Shown: one piece after another, positions 51,203-61,117 of the stretch
Position numbering within the stretch: the first letter of the stretch is position 1
How the letters are laid out: each line of letters opens with the position of its first letter
Assembly: GCA_947502355.1 (NCBI GenBank)
Contig: CANMZP010000002.1
Coordinates: forward strand, 1-64,000
Source of the DNA: an uncultured Thalassotalea sp.
GTDB taxonomy: Bacteria > Pseudomonadota > Gammaproteobacteria > Enterobacterales > Alteromonadaceae
DNA length: 64,000 nt
Reading direction: 5' to 3'
Notes under the pieces: generated by a model
The model's input: the letters and a program-made list of their open reading frames with translations, nothing else
The model's database searches: none
Told to the model about the DNA's origin: nothing
Position numbers and translations under genes: made by a program

Positions 51203-53392
51203 ATGTTGAACGATATACAATTGATCAAGCAAGCAAACCATACGAACCCGTATGGTTTTTTAGGTTTACAAGCTAACGAAAAAGGCTACTTAACCATTAA
51301 CTGTTTTTTGCCGGAAGCCGATGCAGTTTCAGTGGTGGATGAGAAGGGCAAAGTGGTTGCCAAGTTGGAAAAAGTTGACGATGACGGCTTTTTTAGCAAA
51401 ACAACTCGCCGTAAAAAGCTTTTTTCTTACCGTTTAAAAGTAACAACGGGTAAACAAGAAACTATTATCCATGATGTATTTGGTTTCTCACCGGTATTAG
51501 GTGAGTTAGACGTGCACTTGCTTGGTGAAGGTAAAAATAAAAAGCCTTACAATAAATTTGGCGCCCATTGCATTGAGCATGATGGTGTTGAAGGTGTGTC
51601 GTTTATCGTTTGGGCACCTAATGCCAGCCATGTTGCCGTTGTTGGTGATTTTAATAACTGGGATGGTCGAGTTCATCCAATGCGTAAACGTATTGAGTGC
51701 GGTGCTTGGGAAATCTTTATTCCCAAAGATGCCACTTACCAAGAGGTAGGCCCAGGTAGTGTGTATAAGTTTGAAGTTAAAGACAGCAATGGCAATTTAT
51801 TGCCATTAAAAGCCGATCCTTATGCGATTCAATCACAATACCGACCAGAAACTGCTTCTGTGGTTAACGGCGAGTCAGAGCATGACTGGCTAGACGGTAA
51901 GTGGATGGAACAACGCCAATTGCGTAATGATCATAAAAGTCCAATTTCCATTTATGAAGTGCACTTAGGCTCATGGCAGAAAGATGGCGAGAACTTCCTT
52001 AACTATCGCCAAATTGCTGACCGTTTGATCCCTTACGCGCTTGATATGGGCTTTACGCACTTACAGCTTATGCCCATTAGTGAGTACCCGTTTGACGGCT
52101 CTTGGGGTTACCAACCTGTTGGTTTATTTGCACCAACGGCGCGCTTTGGTAGCCCAGAAGACTTTAAATACTTCGTTGATTGTTGTCACCAAGCAAACCT
52201 TGGCTTATTGATTGACTGGGTACCTGGTCACTTCCCTGTTGATGAGCATGGCTTATCAAAGTTTGACGGTACCTCTTTATACGAACATGAAGATTTACGT
52301 AAAGGTTTCCACCCTGATTGGAATACCCTGATTTACAACTACGGCCGTACCGAAGTGGCTAACTTCTTGCGCGCCAGTGCCATTCATTGGTTGGATAACT
52401 ACCATGTTGATGGTGTTCGTGTGGATGCAGTAGCGTCAATGCTTTACCTTGACTACAGTCGTGAAGACGGCGAGTGGATCCCGAACGAACATGGCGGCAA
52501 TGAAAACCTAGAAGCAGTTAAGTTTCTACAAGACTTTAATACCGAGCTATATGCCGACTACCCTGGGGCATTTTCGGTAGCTGAAGAGTCGACTTCATGG
52601 CCTGGCGTATCTCGTCCGGTAGAGCATGGCGGGCTTGGCTTTGGCTACAAATGGAACATGGGCTGGATGAACGATACCTTAGGCTACATTGGCCGTGATC
52701 CTATTCATCGTCAGCATCACCATAACGAAATCAGCTTTGGCTTGGTTTATGCGTTTGATGAAAACTTTGTTCTGCCATTAAGCCACGATGAAGTGGTACA
52801 CGGTAAAGGCTCTATTTTAGATCGCATGCCGGGTGATGAATGGCAACAATTTGCAAACCTACGCGCCTATTATGGCTTTATGTGGACGCACCCGGGCAAG
52901 AAACTCTTGTTTATGGGCTGTGAATTTGGCCAACGCGCAGAATGGAATTTCGAACAGTCATTAGACTGGCACTTACTAGAGCATAACAACCACTCTGGCG
53001 TGCAAAAACTGATCAAAGACTTGAACCAGTTATATAAAACAACCCCAGCTTTACATCAAAAAGATTGTGAAAAAGATGGCTTTACTTGGATTGATTACGA
53101 AAATGCATCGCAATCTATCTACAGCTACGTGCGTTATGGTGAGCCAGGCACAAACCCGGTATTAGTGGTTTGTAACTTCACCCCGCAGGTTCATCACAAT
53201 TATCGAATAGGAACACCTAAAGCTGGATTTCATAAGGAAGTATTTAACTCCGATGCGGCCATTTATGGCGGCAGTAATGTAGGTAATGTTAATGGTGCTT
53301 CCGCACAGCCAACGCCGTGGCAAGGGTTTGATCAATCGATTGAAGTGACCATTCCGCCATTAGCTACCATTGCATTTGAATTGCAAGGCTAA
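51203..53392 (+). CDS. glgB: 1,4-alpha-glucan branching enzyme
   Basis: This 729-residue GH13 enzyme has an N-terminal carbohydrate-binding unit (N-P-Y-G-F-L-G, then V-W-A-P-N-A-S-x-V-A-V-V-G-D-F-N-N-W-D-G) and the catalytic barrel with D-G-V-R-V-D-A-V-A-S-M-L-Y-L-D-Y (nucleophile), V-A-E-E-S-T-S-W-P-G-V (acid/base) and P-L-S-H-D-E-V-V-H-G-K (third acid). Length and motifs are those of full-size GlgB. It makes the alpha-1,6 branches of glycogen. Confidence 0.97.
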   Translation: MLNDIQLIKQANHTNPYGFLGLQANEKGYLTINCFLPEADAVSVVDEKGKVVAKLEKVDDDGFFSKTTRRKKLFSYRLKVTTGKQETIIHDVFGFSPVLGELDVHLLGEGKNKKPYNKFGAHCIEHDGVEGVSFIVWAPNASHVAVVGDFNNWDGRVHPMRKRIECGAWEIFIPKDATYQEVGPGSVYKFEVKDSNGNLLPLKADPYAIQSQYRPETASVVNGESEHDWLDGKWMEQRQLRNDHKSPISIYEVHLGSWQKDGENFLNYRQIADRLIPYALDMGFTHLQLMPISEYPFDGSWGYQPVGLFAPTARFGSPEDFKYFVDCCHQANLGLLIDWVPGHFPVDEHGLSKFDGTSLYEHEDLRKGFHPDWNTLIYNYGRTEVANFLRASAIHWLDNYHVDGVRVDAVASMLYLDYSREDGEWIPNEHGGNENLEAVKFLQDFNTELYADYPGAFSVAEESTSWPGVSRPVEHGGLGFGYKWNMGWMNDTLGYIGRDPIHRQHHHNEISFGLVYAFDENFVLPLSHDEVVHGKGSILDRMPGDEWQQFANLRAYYGFMWTHPGKKLLFMGCEFGQRAEWNFEQSLDWHLLEHNNHSGVQKLIKDLNQLYKTTPALHQKDCEKDGFTWIDYENASQSIYSYVRYGEPGTNPVLVVCNFTPQVHHNYRIGTPKAGFHKEVFNSDAAIYGGSNVGNVNGASAQPTPWQGFDQSIEVTIPPLATIAFELQG

Positions 53393-53398
53393 CTGTAT

Positions 53399-55504
53399 AT
53401 GAGAAACATACTACCGGGAAAACACTTTCCGTTAGGGGCTAACTATGATGGCAAAGGCGTTAACTTTGCCCTCTTTAGCGCGCACGCAACAAAAGTTGTG
53501 TTATGTATTTTTGATTCTGAAACAGAAGAAGAAATCGAGCGCATTGAATTACCCGAATATAATGATGAAGTGTTTCATGGTTATATTCCTGATTTAAAAC
53601 CTGGAACCTTATATGGTTACCGTGTGTTTGGCCCTTATGAGCCAACCCAAGGGCACCGCTTTAACCCGGAAAAACTGCTACTCGACCCTTATGCTAAGCA
53701 ATTAAATAAGAGCTTTTCTTTTTCGGGTAAGCAATTTGGCTACGACCCGATTTCGGGTAAACAGGATTTGGTTCCCGATCATCATGACAGCAGCGATGTC
53801 ATGCCAAAGTGTGTGGTGGTAGACCCACTTGCACCGGCGACAGAACACGTTGATATAGAAGATGAGCGTACGGTTATTTATGAAGCCCACATTAAAGGTT
53901 TTACGCAATTAAACCCGGATGTGCCGGTTGAATTACGCGGGACTTATGCGGGGATGGCAGAGCCTGCCGTTATCGATTATTTAAAAAACCTTGGCATAAC
54001 CAGCATTGAACTGTTACCGGTTCAGGGCTTTTTTGATGAGTCATTTGCACTAGAGAAAGGGCTGAAAAATTATTGGGGTTACAACTCCATTGCGTTTTTT
54101 GCCCCGGAACCAAGATATTGCCACAGCAAAGATTTGGCAGAATTTAAACATATGGTGGCGGCTTTTCATAAAGCAGGAATCGAAGTGATCTTAGATGTGG
54201 TGTATAACCACACTGCCGAAGGCAACCATTTAGGTCCAACTTACAGCTTTAAAGGCATTGATAACGCCAGTTACTACCGTTTATCGCCAGAAAATAAACG
54301 CTTTTACATGAACTACTCGGGTTGTGGTAACACCCTTAACCTTGGCCACCCTCGTGTATTGCAACTGGTTATGGATAGCTTACGTTACTGGGTTGAAGTG
54401 ATGGGCATAGACGGTTTCCGTTTTGACCTTGCCTCGGCTTTAGGTCGAAAAGATTATCACGGTAATGACAGCTTTTTCGCTAACTCTGGTTTTTTTGCCG
54501 CGATACGTCAGGATCCTGTCCTGTCTCGCGCCAAATTAATTGCCGAGCCTTGGGATATTGGTGGCGATGGTTACCAACTTGGCCAGTACCCAACGAACTG
54601 GTTTGAGTGGAACGATAGATTCCGAGATGCGGTACGCCGTTTTTGGAAAGGAGATGAAGGCATTGCGCCTGAGTTCGCTCGTCGAATTCATGGCAGCGCC
54701 GACTTATTCAGTCGCCGAGGCCGCAGCTCATTTGCCAGTGTCAATTTTGTTTCGGCTCACGACGGCTTTACATTGCACGATACGGTAAGTTATGAGCAGC
54801 GTCATAACTTGGATAACGGTGAAGAAAATCGAGATGGTCATGGTAGCAACTTTAGTCGTAACTATGGCGTCGAAGGTGAAACCGATGACCCGGAAATTAA
54901 CGAAATTCGGGCACGTCAAAAGCGTAATATCTTAACCACATTATTTGTGGCGCAAGGGACACCGATGTTGCTTGCCGGTGATGAGCGAAATAATACCCAA
55001 AACGGCAACAATAACGCTTATTGTCAGGATAATGAACTGACCTGGCTAGACTGGACAAGTGAGCAGGATGGCCTGTTTGATTTTGTCGCTCATTTAATTA
55101 AGATTCGAAAAGAACACCCACTTATTAACCGTCGATTTTTTCTACATGGTCAAACCGAGTCTGAAAAAACTGGCTTAAAAGATATTGTTTGGTACAACTG
55201 TCACGGTCAGGAAATGGATGATCATTCTTGGAATCTTCATTCATTAAAGAGCGTGTCATTATTACTGGCCAATACCGAGCATAATAACGACTCAGAAGAT
55301 GCCATCCTGATTGTTTTTAACTCTGAAGAACAGCCTCGCCAATTTCAACTCCCTAACTTACCGGGACATTGGCGCTGTATTTTAGATACCTCGGATATAA
55401 AAAATACTAATAAAAATAGATTGCTGTCTGAGCCCACACTTTCAATGAACGGGGCAAGCTGTTCAATTTATACTTTTTGCTATCAAGAACCCTCAGGAAA
55501 TTAA
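53399..55504 (+). CDS. glgX: Glycogen debranching enzyme
   Basis: This 701-residue GH13 isoamylase-type enzyme has a N-terminal beta-sandwich (LGANYDGKGVNFALFSAHA), the barrel motifs V-V-Y-N-H-T-A-E-G, D-G-F-R-F-D-L-A-S-A-L-G-R (nucleophile), I-A-E-P-W-D-I-G-G (acid/base) and F-V-S-A-H-D-G-F-T-L. It removes the short branch stubs that the phosphorylase leaves. It starts six bases after glgB and ends three bases before malQ. Confidence 0.96.
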   Translation: MRNILPGKHFPLGANYDGKGVNFALFSAHATKVVLCIFDSETEEEIERIELPEYNDEVFHGYIPDLKPGTLYGYRVFGPYEPTQGHRFNPEKLLLDPYAKQLNKSFSFSGKQFGYDPISGKQDLVPDHHDSSDVMPKCVVVDPLAPATEHVDIEDERTVIYEAHIKGFTQLNPDVPVELRGTYAGMAEPAVIDYLKNLGITSIELLPVQGFFDESFALEKGLKNYWGYNSIAFFAPEPRYCHSKDLAEFKHMVAAFHKAGIEVILDVVYNHTAEGNHLGPTYSFKGIDNASYYRLSPENKRFYMNYSGCGNTLNLGHPRVLQLVMDSLRYWVEVMGIDGFRFDLASALGRKDYHGNDSFFANSGFFAAIRQDPVLSRAKLIAEPWDIGGDGYQLGQYPTNWFEWNDRFRDAVRRFWKGDEGIAPEFARRIHGSADLFSRRGRSSFASVNFVSAHDGFTLHDTVSYEQRHNLDNGEENRDGHGSNFSRNYGVEGETDDPEINEIRARQKRNILTTLFVAQGTPMLLAGDERNNTQNGNNNAYCQDNELTWLDWTSEQDGLFDFVAHLIKIRKEHPLINRRFFLHGQTESEKTGLKDIVWYNCHGQEMDDHSWNLHSLKSVSLLLANTEHNNDSEDAILIVFNSEEQPRQFQLPNLPGHWRCILDTSDIKNTNKNRLLSEPTLSMNGASCSIYTFCYQEPSGN

Positions 55505-55507
55505 CTA

Positions 55508-57688
55508 ATGACTCCTATTCAAAAACTTGCCGATCAAGTTGGATTTCATTCAAGCTATATTGATTGCTTTGGCAATACAGTAGAAGCAAACCAACAGGCG
55601 TTGCATTCATTGCTACTCGCGATGGGCTATAACCTCGATAATGATGATGTGATCAACGCCAGCGCCACCAAATTAGAAAATAAGTCGTGGCTTTCATTGT
55701 TGCCTGCGATGCAAATGGTTGCATCAGAAGCGCCAAGCCATCGTGCTTGGTTAAGTGTTGCCAAACGCGATTTAGATAAATTTCTTTCATGGCAAGTTAG
55801 CCTTGAAAGCGGCCAGGAATTAACCGGTCAAGTAGCGTTAAGCAGCTTAGCTCAGTTTGCTCATCACACCATTGATGGCGTTGACTATGTAAAACTAAAC
55901 ATTGACTTACCTAAGCTTGACGAAGGTTACCATAGCCTTTCGGCGACCTTAGACAACGTCAGTGCAACTTGTCACTTAATTGTTGCCCCTAAAACCTGTT
56001 TTAGTCCTAACGAAGCGGCCAATTACCGCATGTGGGGACTGGCAGCGCAGTTGTACTCATTAAAGTCTGATAACAGCTGGGGTATGGGGGACTTTGGCGA
56101 TCTTAAGTCTTTGGTATCTGAGTCGGCTAAACGTGGTGCTACCGCAATTGGCTTAAACCCGTTACACCCTTTGTACCCAGATAACCCTGGTCACATCAGT
56201 CCGTATTCACCAACCAGTCGTTGTTTCTTCAATACGTTATACATCGATGTAACCGGTGTGTCTAACTACGCGGCGTGTAAAACAGCGCAAGCCGTTGTGC
56301 AATCGCCGGAGTTTCAAAACCATTTGCAAGACGTAAACAGCAAAGAGTTCATTGACTACCCATACGCAGCTCACTTGAAATTTCAAGTTTTAGAGTTGTT
56401 ATATGCAGATTTCCTTGAGAAACACGCCAGCAAAAAAACGGCTTTCTTTAAAGAATATCAGGCTTTTTGTGACGAAATGGGCGCCGATTTACTTGAAATC
56501 GCTACATTTGATGCCCTATACGAGCACTTTCGTAAACTGGATGAGCATGCTTATGGGTGGAAAGCTTGGCCAGTTGAATTTCAAGATCCAAACAGCAGCG
56601 AAGTGGCTAAGTTCAAAAAAGACAATGCACAGCGCATTGGTTACTTTAAATTTTTGCAGTTTATCGCCGATAGCCAATTAGGTGCAGCTGCGGCCGAAGC
56701 TAAAGCAAATGACATGCCTGTAGGTCTTTATATGGACCTTGCTGTAGGCTGTGACGGAAGTGGTGCTGAAGTTTGGGGTGATAAACACAGCTTTGTATCG
56801 GGTGCTGCGGTAGGCGCGCCACCAGATGCTATGAACACGTTAGGTCAGGATTGGGGCTTAACGCCGATCAATCCAGTTGCTTTACAAGAAAAAGGCTACA
56901 TGCCACTTGTAAAAGCATTACGCAGTAACATGCGTCACGCAGGTGCTTTACGTATTGACCACGTATTGGGCTTAATGCGTCAATATTGGGTTGCCCCAGG
57001 AATGGCCGCAGACCAAGGTATTTACATTACCTTCCCACTGGATGATATTTTCAGAATCATCGCACTTGAATCTCGTCGTAATAAGTGTGTGGTCATTGGT
57101 GAAGACTTGGGTACGGTACCAGATGGCTTTGGTGACATTATGGCCGCCTCTGGCTTGTTATCATACAAAGTATTGTTCTTTGAGCGTTGGGAAAACGGTT
57201 TATACTTCCGCCCAGAAATTTACCCAGAGCAATCTATGGTAACGGTATCAACACACGATTTATCAACCATGGCCGGTTGGTGGACAGGCAACGACTTAAA
57301 ATGGCGTCAAGACTTAAATCTGTACCCGAATGAGCAAATGGGTATTGATGAGCGAGCAGGCCGTGTTACGGATCGTGAGCAACTTCTAGCGGCATTAGAG
57401 TATGAAGGCGTGCTAAGTAATCACGAATTTCCAGCCACTAAACCTGCGGTAATGAACAGTGAGTTATCTCGTGCTGTGCAAGCTTTTTTAGCAAAAGCAC
57501 CAAGCCGTATTTTATTGGTACCACTTGAAGATGCCTTGGGTTTACATGAGCAAGTGAATATTCCGGGTACCACCGATGAACATCCAAACTGGCGTCGTCG
57601 TATGCCAATTACCCTTGACGAGTTCTGGCAGCATACCGACATGCAAAACCTAGTAGGAGTGATGAACCAAGAACGTCCAAAAGGTTAA
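55508..57688 (+). CDS. malQ: 4-alpha-glucanotransferase (amylomaltase)
   Basis: This 726-residue GH77 enzyme transfers glucan chains between maltodextrins. An N-terminal extension of about 150 residues precedes the barrel, which shows L-N-P-L-H-P, R-I-D-H-V-L-G-L-M-R-Q-Y-W (nucleophile), G-E-D-L-G-T-V-P-D-G (acid/base) and STHDLSTMAGWW. The start ATG follows AGGAAAT by a few bases. It lies in the same operon as glgX. Confidence 0.96.
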   Translation: MTPIQKLADQVGFHSSYIDCFGNTVEANQQALHSLLLAMGYNLDNDDVINASATKLENKSWLSLLPAMQMVASEAPSHRAWLSVAKRDLDKFLSWQVSLESGQELTGQVALSSLAQFAHHTIDGVDYVKLNIDLPKLDEGYHSLSATLDNVSATCHLIVAPKTCFSPNEAANYRMWGLAAQLYSLKSDNSWGMGDFGDLKSLVSESAKRGATAIGLNPLHPLYPDNPGHISPYSPTSRCFFNTLYIDVTGVSNYAACKTAQAVVQSPEFQNHLQDVNSKEFIDYPYAAHLKFQVLELLYADFLEKHASKKTAFFKEYQAFCDEMGADLLEIATFDALYEHFRKLDEHAYGWKAWPVEFQDPNSSEVAKFKKDNAQRIGYFKFLQFIADSQLGAAAAEAKANDMPVGLYMDLAVGCDGSGAEVWGDKHSFVSGAAVGAPPDAMNTLGQDWGLTPINPVALQEKGYMPLVKALRSNMRHAGALRIDHVLGLMRQYWVAPGMAADQGIYITFPLDDIFRIIALESRRNKCVVIGEDLGTVPDGFGDIMAASGLLSYKVLFFERWENGLYFRPEIYPEQSMVTVSTHDLSTMAGWWTGNDLKWRQDLNLYPNEQMGIDERAGRVTDREQLLAALEYEGVLSNHEFPATKPAVMNSELSRAVQAFLAKAPSRILLVPLEDALGLHEQVNIPGTTDEHPNWRRRMPITLDEFWQHTDMQNLVGVMNQERPKG

Positions 57689-57716
57689 TTTAAAAAAAGA
57701 ATAAAGTTATTGAGTG

Positions 57717-57754
57717 GGCAGCAACTTAGTCAAGTTGTTGCCTTCCTCTTTTTA
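57717..57754 (+). terminator. Hairpin between malQ and the amylase gene
   Basis: GGCAGCAACTT (57717-57727) pairs with AAGTTGTTGCC (57732-57742) with one G-U pair and a four-base loop, followed by TTCCTCTTTTT. Confidence 0.7.
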
Positions 57755-57769
57755 CCGCAAGGAATTTAA

Positions 57770-59578
57770 ATGAAAACGAACGTATTAGCATTAACCAGTG
57801 CCGTTTTAATGGCATTGGGTTTAAGTGCGTGTGGCGAGCAGCCAGGCAAGCCAGAAGGCCAAGAGCCGGTTGTTGCGCAACCTGCTACGCCAGGCAAAGC
57901 TTTGAAAACTGCCGATCAACTTGATAACTACCTTAAACGTGATATTCGTGATGAAGTATTTTACTTCGTACTGCCGGATCGTTTCCAAAATGGTGATACC
58001 GACAATGATAACGGTTCAAAAACGCTAGCAGAATCACAAGGTGGTTTTGATGCAACGAGCAAAGGCCACTACCATGGTGGTGACTTAAGTGGTTTAAAAG
58101 AAAAGCTGCCTTATTTGCAGGAAATGGGCATTACTTCGGTGTGGTTAACGCCAATTATGCGTAATCAGGCCGTGCAAACCAAAGCCGATGGCCAAAGCAG
58201 TGGTTATCATGGCTATTGGGTGTTGGACTTTACCGAAATTGACCCGCATTTAGGTAGCAATGCCGACTTGGTTGAGTTAATTGATACCGCGCATGAAATG
58301 AACATTAAAGTGTTCTTCGATATTATTGTTAACCATACCGCCGATGTCATTCAGTTTGAAGAGTGTCATGGTGTAAACGGCGATGAATGGCTAGGTGAAA
58401 CCCCGGGCCTTTGTGATTATAAAAGTAAGGCACAGGTAGCCGCCGGTGATAAATACACAGTCCAAATTCCAAAAGGCAAAGAGGATATTAAAGTTCCGGC
58501 CTGGTTAAACGACCCGAAATACTACAGCAATCAGGGAGACAGCACCTGGGAAGGTGAAAGTGCCGTTTACGGTGACTTTGTTGGTCTGGATGACATTGAT
58601 ACCACTAATCCAGACGTTGTTGTCGGCATGATTGATATCTTTAAAGGTGTGGTTTCTGAGTTTAAACCCGATGGTTTTCGTATCGATACGGTTAAGCATG
58701 TAAACGTTGAGTTCTGGACCGAATTCTCACCAGCGATTGTTGAACATGCCCAATCAATAGGTATTCCACAATTTTTCATGTTTGGTGAAGTATACGATGC
58801 CAAAGTCGAAGTACTAAGCAAATATACCACCGAAGGGAACATGCAATCGGTACTGGATTTTGGTTTCCAGGCTGCTATCTACAGCACCTTGGTTGAACAG
58901 GGGGGCACCGATGCCCTCGATGCATTGTTTGCCAATGATGTGCACTACAAAGATCATGATAGTGATGCCAGCATGTTACTAAACTTCACTGGTAACCATG
59001 ATATGGGCCGTTTTGCTTACCTGCTTAACCGTGAAAATCCGGAAATGAGCGACAGTGAAAAAGTGGCACGTATCAACCTGTCAAACGCCTTGATGTACTT
59101 CTCGCGAGGTATTCCAGTGGTTTACTACGGTGATGAACAAGGTTTCAACGGTGACGGTGGCGATCAAGGCTCTCGTCAGGATATGATGCCATCAAAAGTG
59201 GCCTCATATAACGACGACATCCTGATTGGTACCGACAAGACAACCGCTGACGATAACTTCGATCAAACGCACGTGTTGTATCAGGAGTTGGCGAACTTGG
59301 CAGACATCTACTTCAGCCATGAAACCCTGCGCCAAGGTACACAGGCTCAGCTTTATTCACAAGCCACACCGGGCCTTTACGCCTTTACTCGTAGTGATGA
59401 CAACTTTGATTACTTGATTGTGGCAAACACCGCCACTACCGAGCAAAGTCAAACGTTTAAACTTAAGCACAACGATTACCGCCCTGTGGTATTGGGCAAA
59501 GATAAAACGGAAGATAACGGTGTGGTGACCATTAACTTACAACCACTGAGTTACGCGATTTATCGTGCTAAGAAATAA
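57770..59578 (+). CDS. GH13 alpha-amylase lipoprotein
   Basis: This 602-residue protein begins with a lipoprotein signal (LGLSACGE, cysteine at residue 21), so it is anchored to the envelope. The GH13 barrel shows F-F-D-I-I-V-N-H-T-A, D-G-F-R-I-D-T-V-K-H-V (nucleophile), F-M-F-G-E-V-Y-D (acid/base) and F-T-G-N-H-D-M-G-R-F (third acid), and the start has D-E-V-F-Y-F-V-L-P-D-R-F-Q-N-G-D. It resembles periplasmic or surface amylases that cut starch or cyclodextrins into maltodextrins. It sits after malQ, before a terminator, so it ends the block. Confidence 0.92.
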   Translation: MKTNVLALTSAVLMALGLSACGEQPGKPEGQEPVVAQPATPGKALKTADQLDNYLKRDIRDEVFYFVLPDRFQNGDTDNDNGSKTLAESQGGFDATSKGHYHGGDLSGLKEKLPYLQEMGITSVWLTPIMRNQAVQTKADGQSSGYHGYWVLDFTEIDPHLGSNADLVELIDTAHEMNIKVFFDIIVNHTADVIQFEECHGVNGDEWLGETPGLCDYKSKAQVAAGDKYTVQIPKGKEDIKVPAWLNDPKYYSNQGDSTWEGESAVYGDFVGLDDIDTTNPDVVVGMIDIFKGVVSEFKPDGFRIDTVKHVNVEFWTEFSPAIVEHAQSIGIPQFFMFGEVYDAKVEVLSKYTTEGNMQSVLDFGFQAAIYSTLVEQGGTDALDALFANDVHYKDHDSDASMLLNFTGNHDMGRFAYLLNRENPEMSDSEKVARINLSNALMYFSRGIPVVYYGDEQGFNGDGGDQGSRQDMMPSKVASYNDDILIGTDKTTADDNFDQTHVLYQELANLADIYFSHETLRQGTQAQLYSQATPGLYAFTRSDDNFDYLIVANTATTEQSQTFKLKHNDYRPVVLGKDKTEDNGVVTINLQPLSYAIYRAKK

Positions 59579-59613
59579 GTATAAACTTGTTTCAAGACGG
59601 GACATATAAAACG

Positions 59614-59644
59614 AAAAAAGCATCAGATTTACCTGATGCTTTTT
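59614..59644. terminator. Bidirectional terminator
   Basis: AGCATCAG (59619-59626) pairs with CTGATGCT (59633-59640), flanked by A and T runs on both sides. It serves the amylase gene on + and the gltS gene on -. Confidence 0.9.
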
Positions 59645-59661
59645 GTTTCTAAGGTTCTTTA

Positions 59662-60900
59662 TTATCCGGCAAAATTCGCTAAGAACATAGGTATCATTAA
59701 GGCGTTCGCTAAATCGATAAAGAATGCACATACCAATGGCACCACGATAAACGCTAGCGTTGAAGGCCCGTAACGAGTTGATACTGCAGACATATTTGCC
59801 ATTGCTGTTGGCGTAGAACCAAGAGAGATCCCACCAAAACCAGAACAAATCACCGCGGCATCGTAGTTACGACCCATGACGTTAAATACAATAAAGATAT
59901 TAACCAATACCGCGATAACAAATTGCGCCGCCAAAATTGAGAAGATAGGGCCGGCCAAATCAACCATCGCCCACAATTGCATACTCATTAATGACATGGC
60001 TAAGAAAGTACCTAACGACATATCGGCAATTAAAGCGATTTCAGGGGTACGAGATGGCCATTTGGTACCAGAAATAACTCGCACAAAGCCTTTAGGTAGC
60101 GAGTTTGTAATAATAATACCAGCAAATAAACAGGTCACGAACAAGGGCAAATCAAGCCCCCAACCAGCCACAACTTCATTTAACAAGATGCCAAAAAAGG
60201 CCGTTATATGAATGGCTAATACCGCGTCTAAAAAACCGTATGCGGTGATCGTTTCTTTGCGGTAATTTTGCACATCTTCGTTTTCATTTTCAGATGGCTG
60301 ATTTGGTTGCAAGTTATGCTTTTTGATTAAGAACTTGGCGATTGGTCCACCCATAATACTGGCTAAAATCAAACCAAAGGTAGCACAGGCAATGCCGATT
60401 TCCATTGCGCTTGTTACGCCGTATTCTTCAGCTATTTTAGGTGCCCAAGCGATTGCCGTTCCATGGCCACCAATAAGTGATACAGAACCACCTAGCATTC
60501 CCACAGCAGGGTTTAAGTCAAATAATGAGGCAATGGTAATACCGGTCAGGTTTTGCAACATCATATAGCCGATGGTGACGACTAACAGAATAACAAGGGG
60601 GACCCCGCCTTTTAATAAGTCGGATAAATTGGCATTAATCCCAATGGTGGTAAAAAAGTAAACCAACAACACATCGCGCGCTTCTAAGTCGAAGGCAATT
60701 TCAATGTCGGTGATAGCATAAATGATTGAGAATAAAACTGAGAACAGAATACCGCCACTAACAGGCTCAGGAATACTGAATTCCTTTAAAAAATTAATTT
60801 TCTGATTTAGCTGCTTACCGATGAATAAGACGATGATCCCGACACTAATGGCATGGTAACCATTAAACTTTAGGACGCCATCAATAAATTCGAAGCCCAT
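59662..60900 (-). CDS. gltS: Sodium/glutamate symporter
   Basis: This 412-residue protein has about ten to eleven membrane helices and the GltS marks: LKFNGYHAISVGIIVLFIGKQLN at the start, I-P-E-P-V-S-G-G-I, M-L-G-G-S-V-S-L-I-G-G-H-G-T-A-I-A-W-A-P, and GFGGISLGSTPTAMANM. It imports glutamate with sodium. AAGGAGAG lies before the ATG. It is not related by function to the glycogen genes. Confidence 0.94.
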   Translation of the reverse strand: MGFEFIDGVLKFNGYHAISVGIIVLFIGKQLNQKINFLKEFSIPEPVSGGILFSVLFSIIYAITDIEIAFDLEARDVLLVYFFTTIGINANLSDLLKGGVPLVILLVVTIGYMMLQNLTGITIASLFDLNPAVGMLGGSVSLIGGHGTAIAWAPKIAEEYGVTSAMEIGIACATFGLILASIMGGPIAKFLIKKHNLQPNQPSENENEDVQNYRKETITAYGFLDAVLAIHITAFFGILLNEVVAGWGLDLPLFVTCLFAGIIITNSLPKGFVRVISGTKWPSRTPEIALIADMSLGTFLAMSLMSMQLWAMVDLAGPIFSILAAQFVIAVLVNIFIVFNVMGRNYDAAVICSGFGGISLGSTPTAMANMSAVSTRYGPSTLAFIVVPLVCAFFIDLANALMIPMFLANFAG

Positions 60901-61061
60901 GAGCTCTCCTTAATGCGTTATAGTTGTTATAAATATGTTTACTTGCTTAACAGTAGCATAACAAGTCGGTAAGTCGATCCTGTTATTGTCAATTTTTACA
61001 AAACCGAACAAATCAATACATTTATAAATAACAATGGCTTATGGAGAGCCTTATTGGAAGT

Positions 61062-61096
61062 AAAAAAAAGCCCTTTGCAAAGACAAAGGGCTTTTT
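61062..61096. terminator. Terminator after the TonB receptor gene
   Basis: AAAAAGCCCTTTG (61065-61077) and CAAAGGGCTTTTT (61084-61096) form a perfect 13-base stem with a six-base loop. A run of T follows on the minus strand, so it ends the TonB receptor transcript before gltS. Confidence 0.92.
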
Positions 61097-61117
61097 GGGG
61101 GAAGGGTTAACTAACTC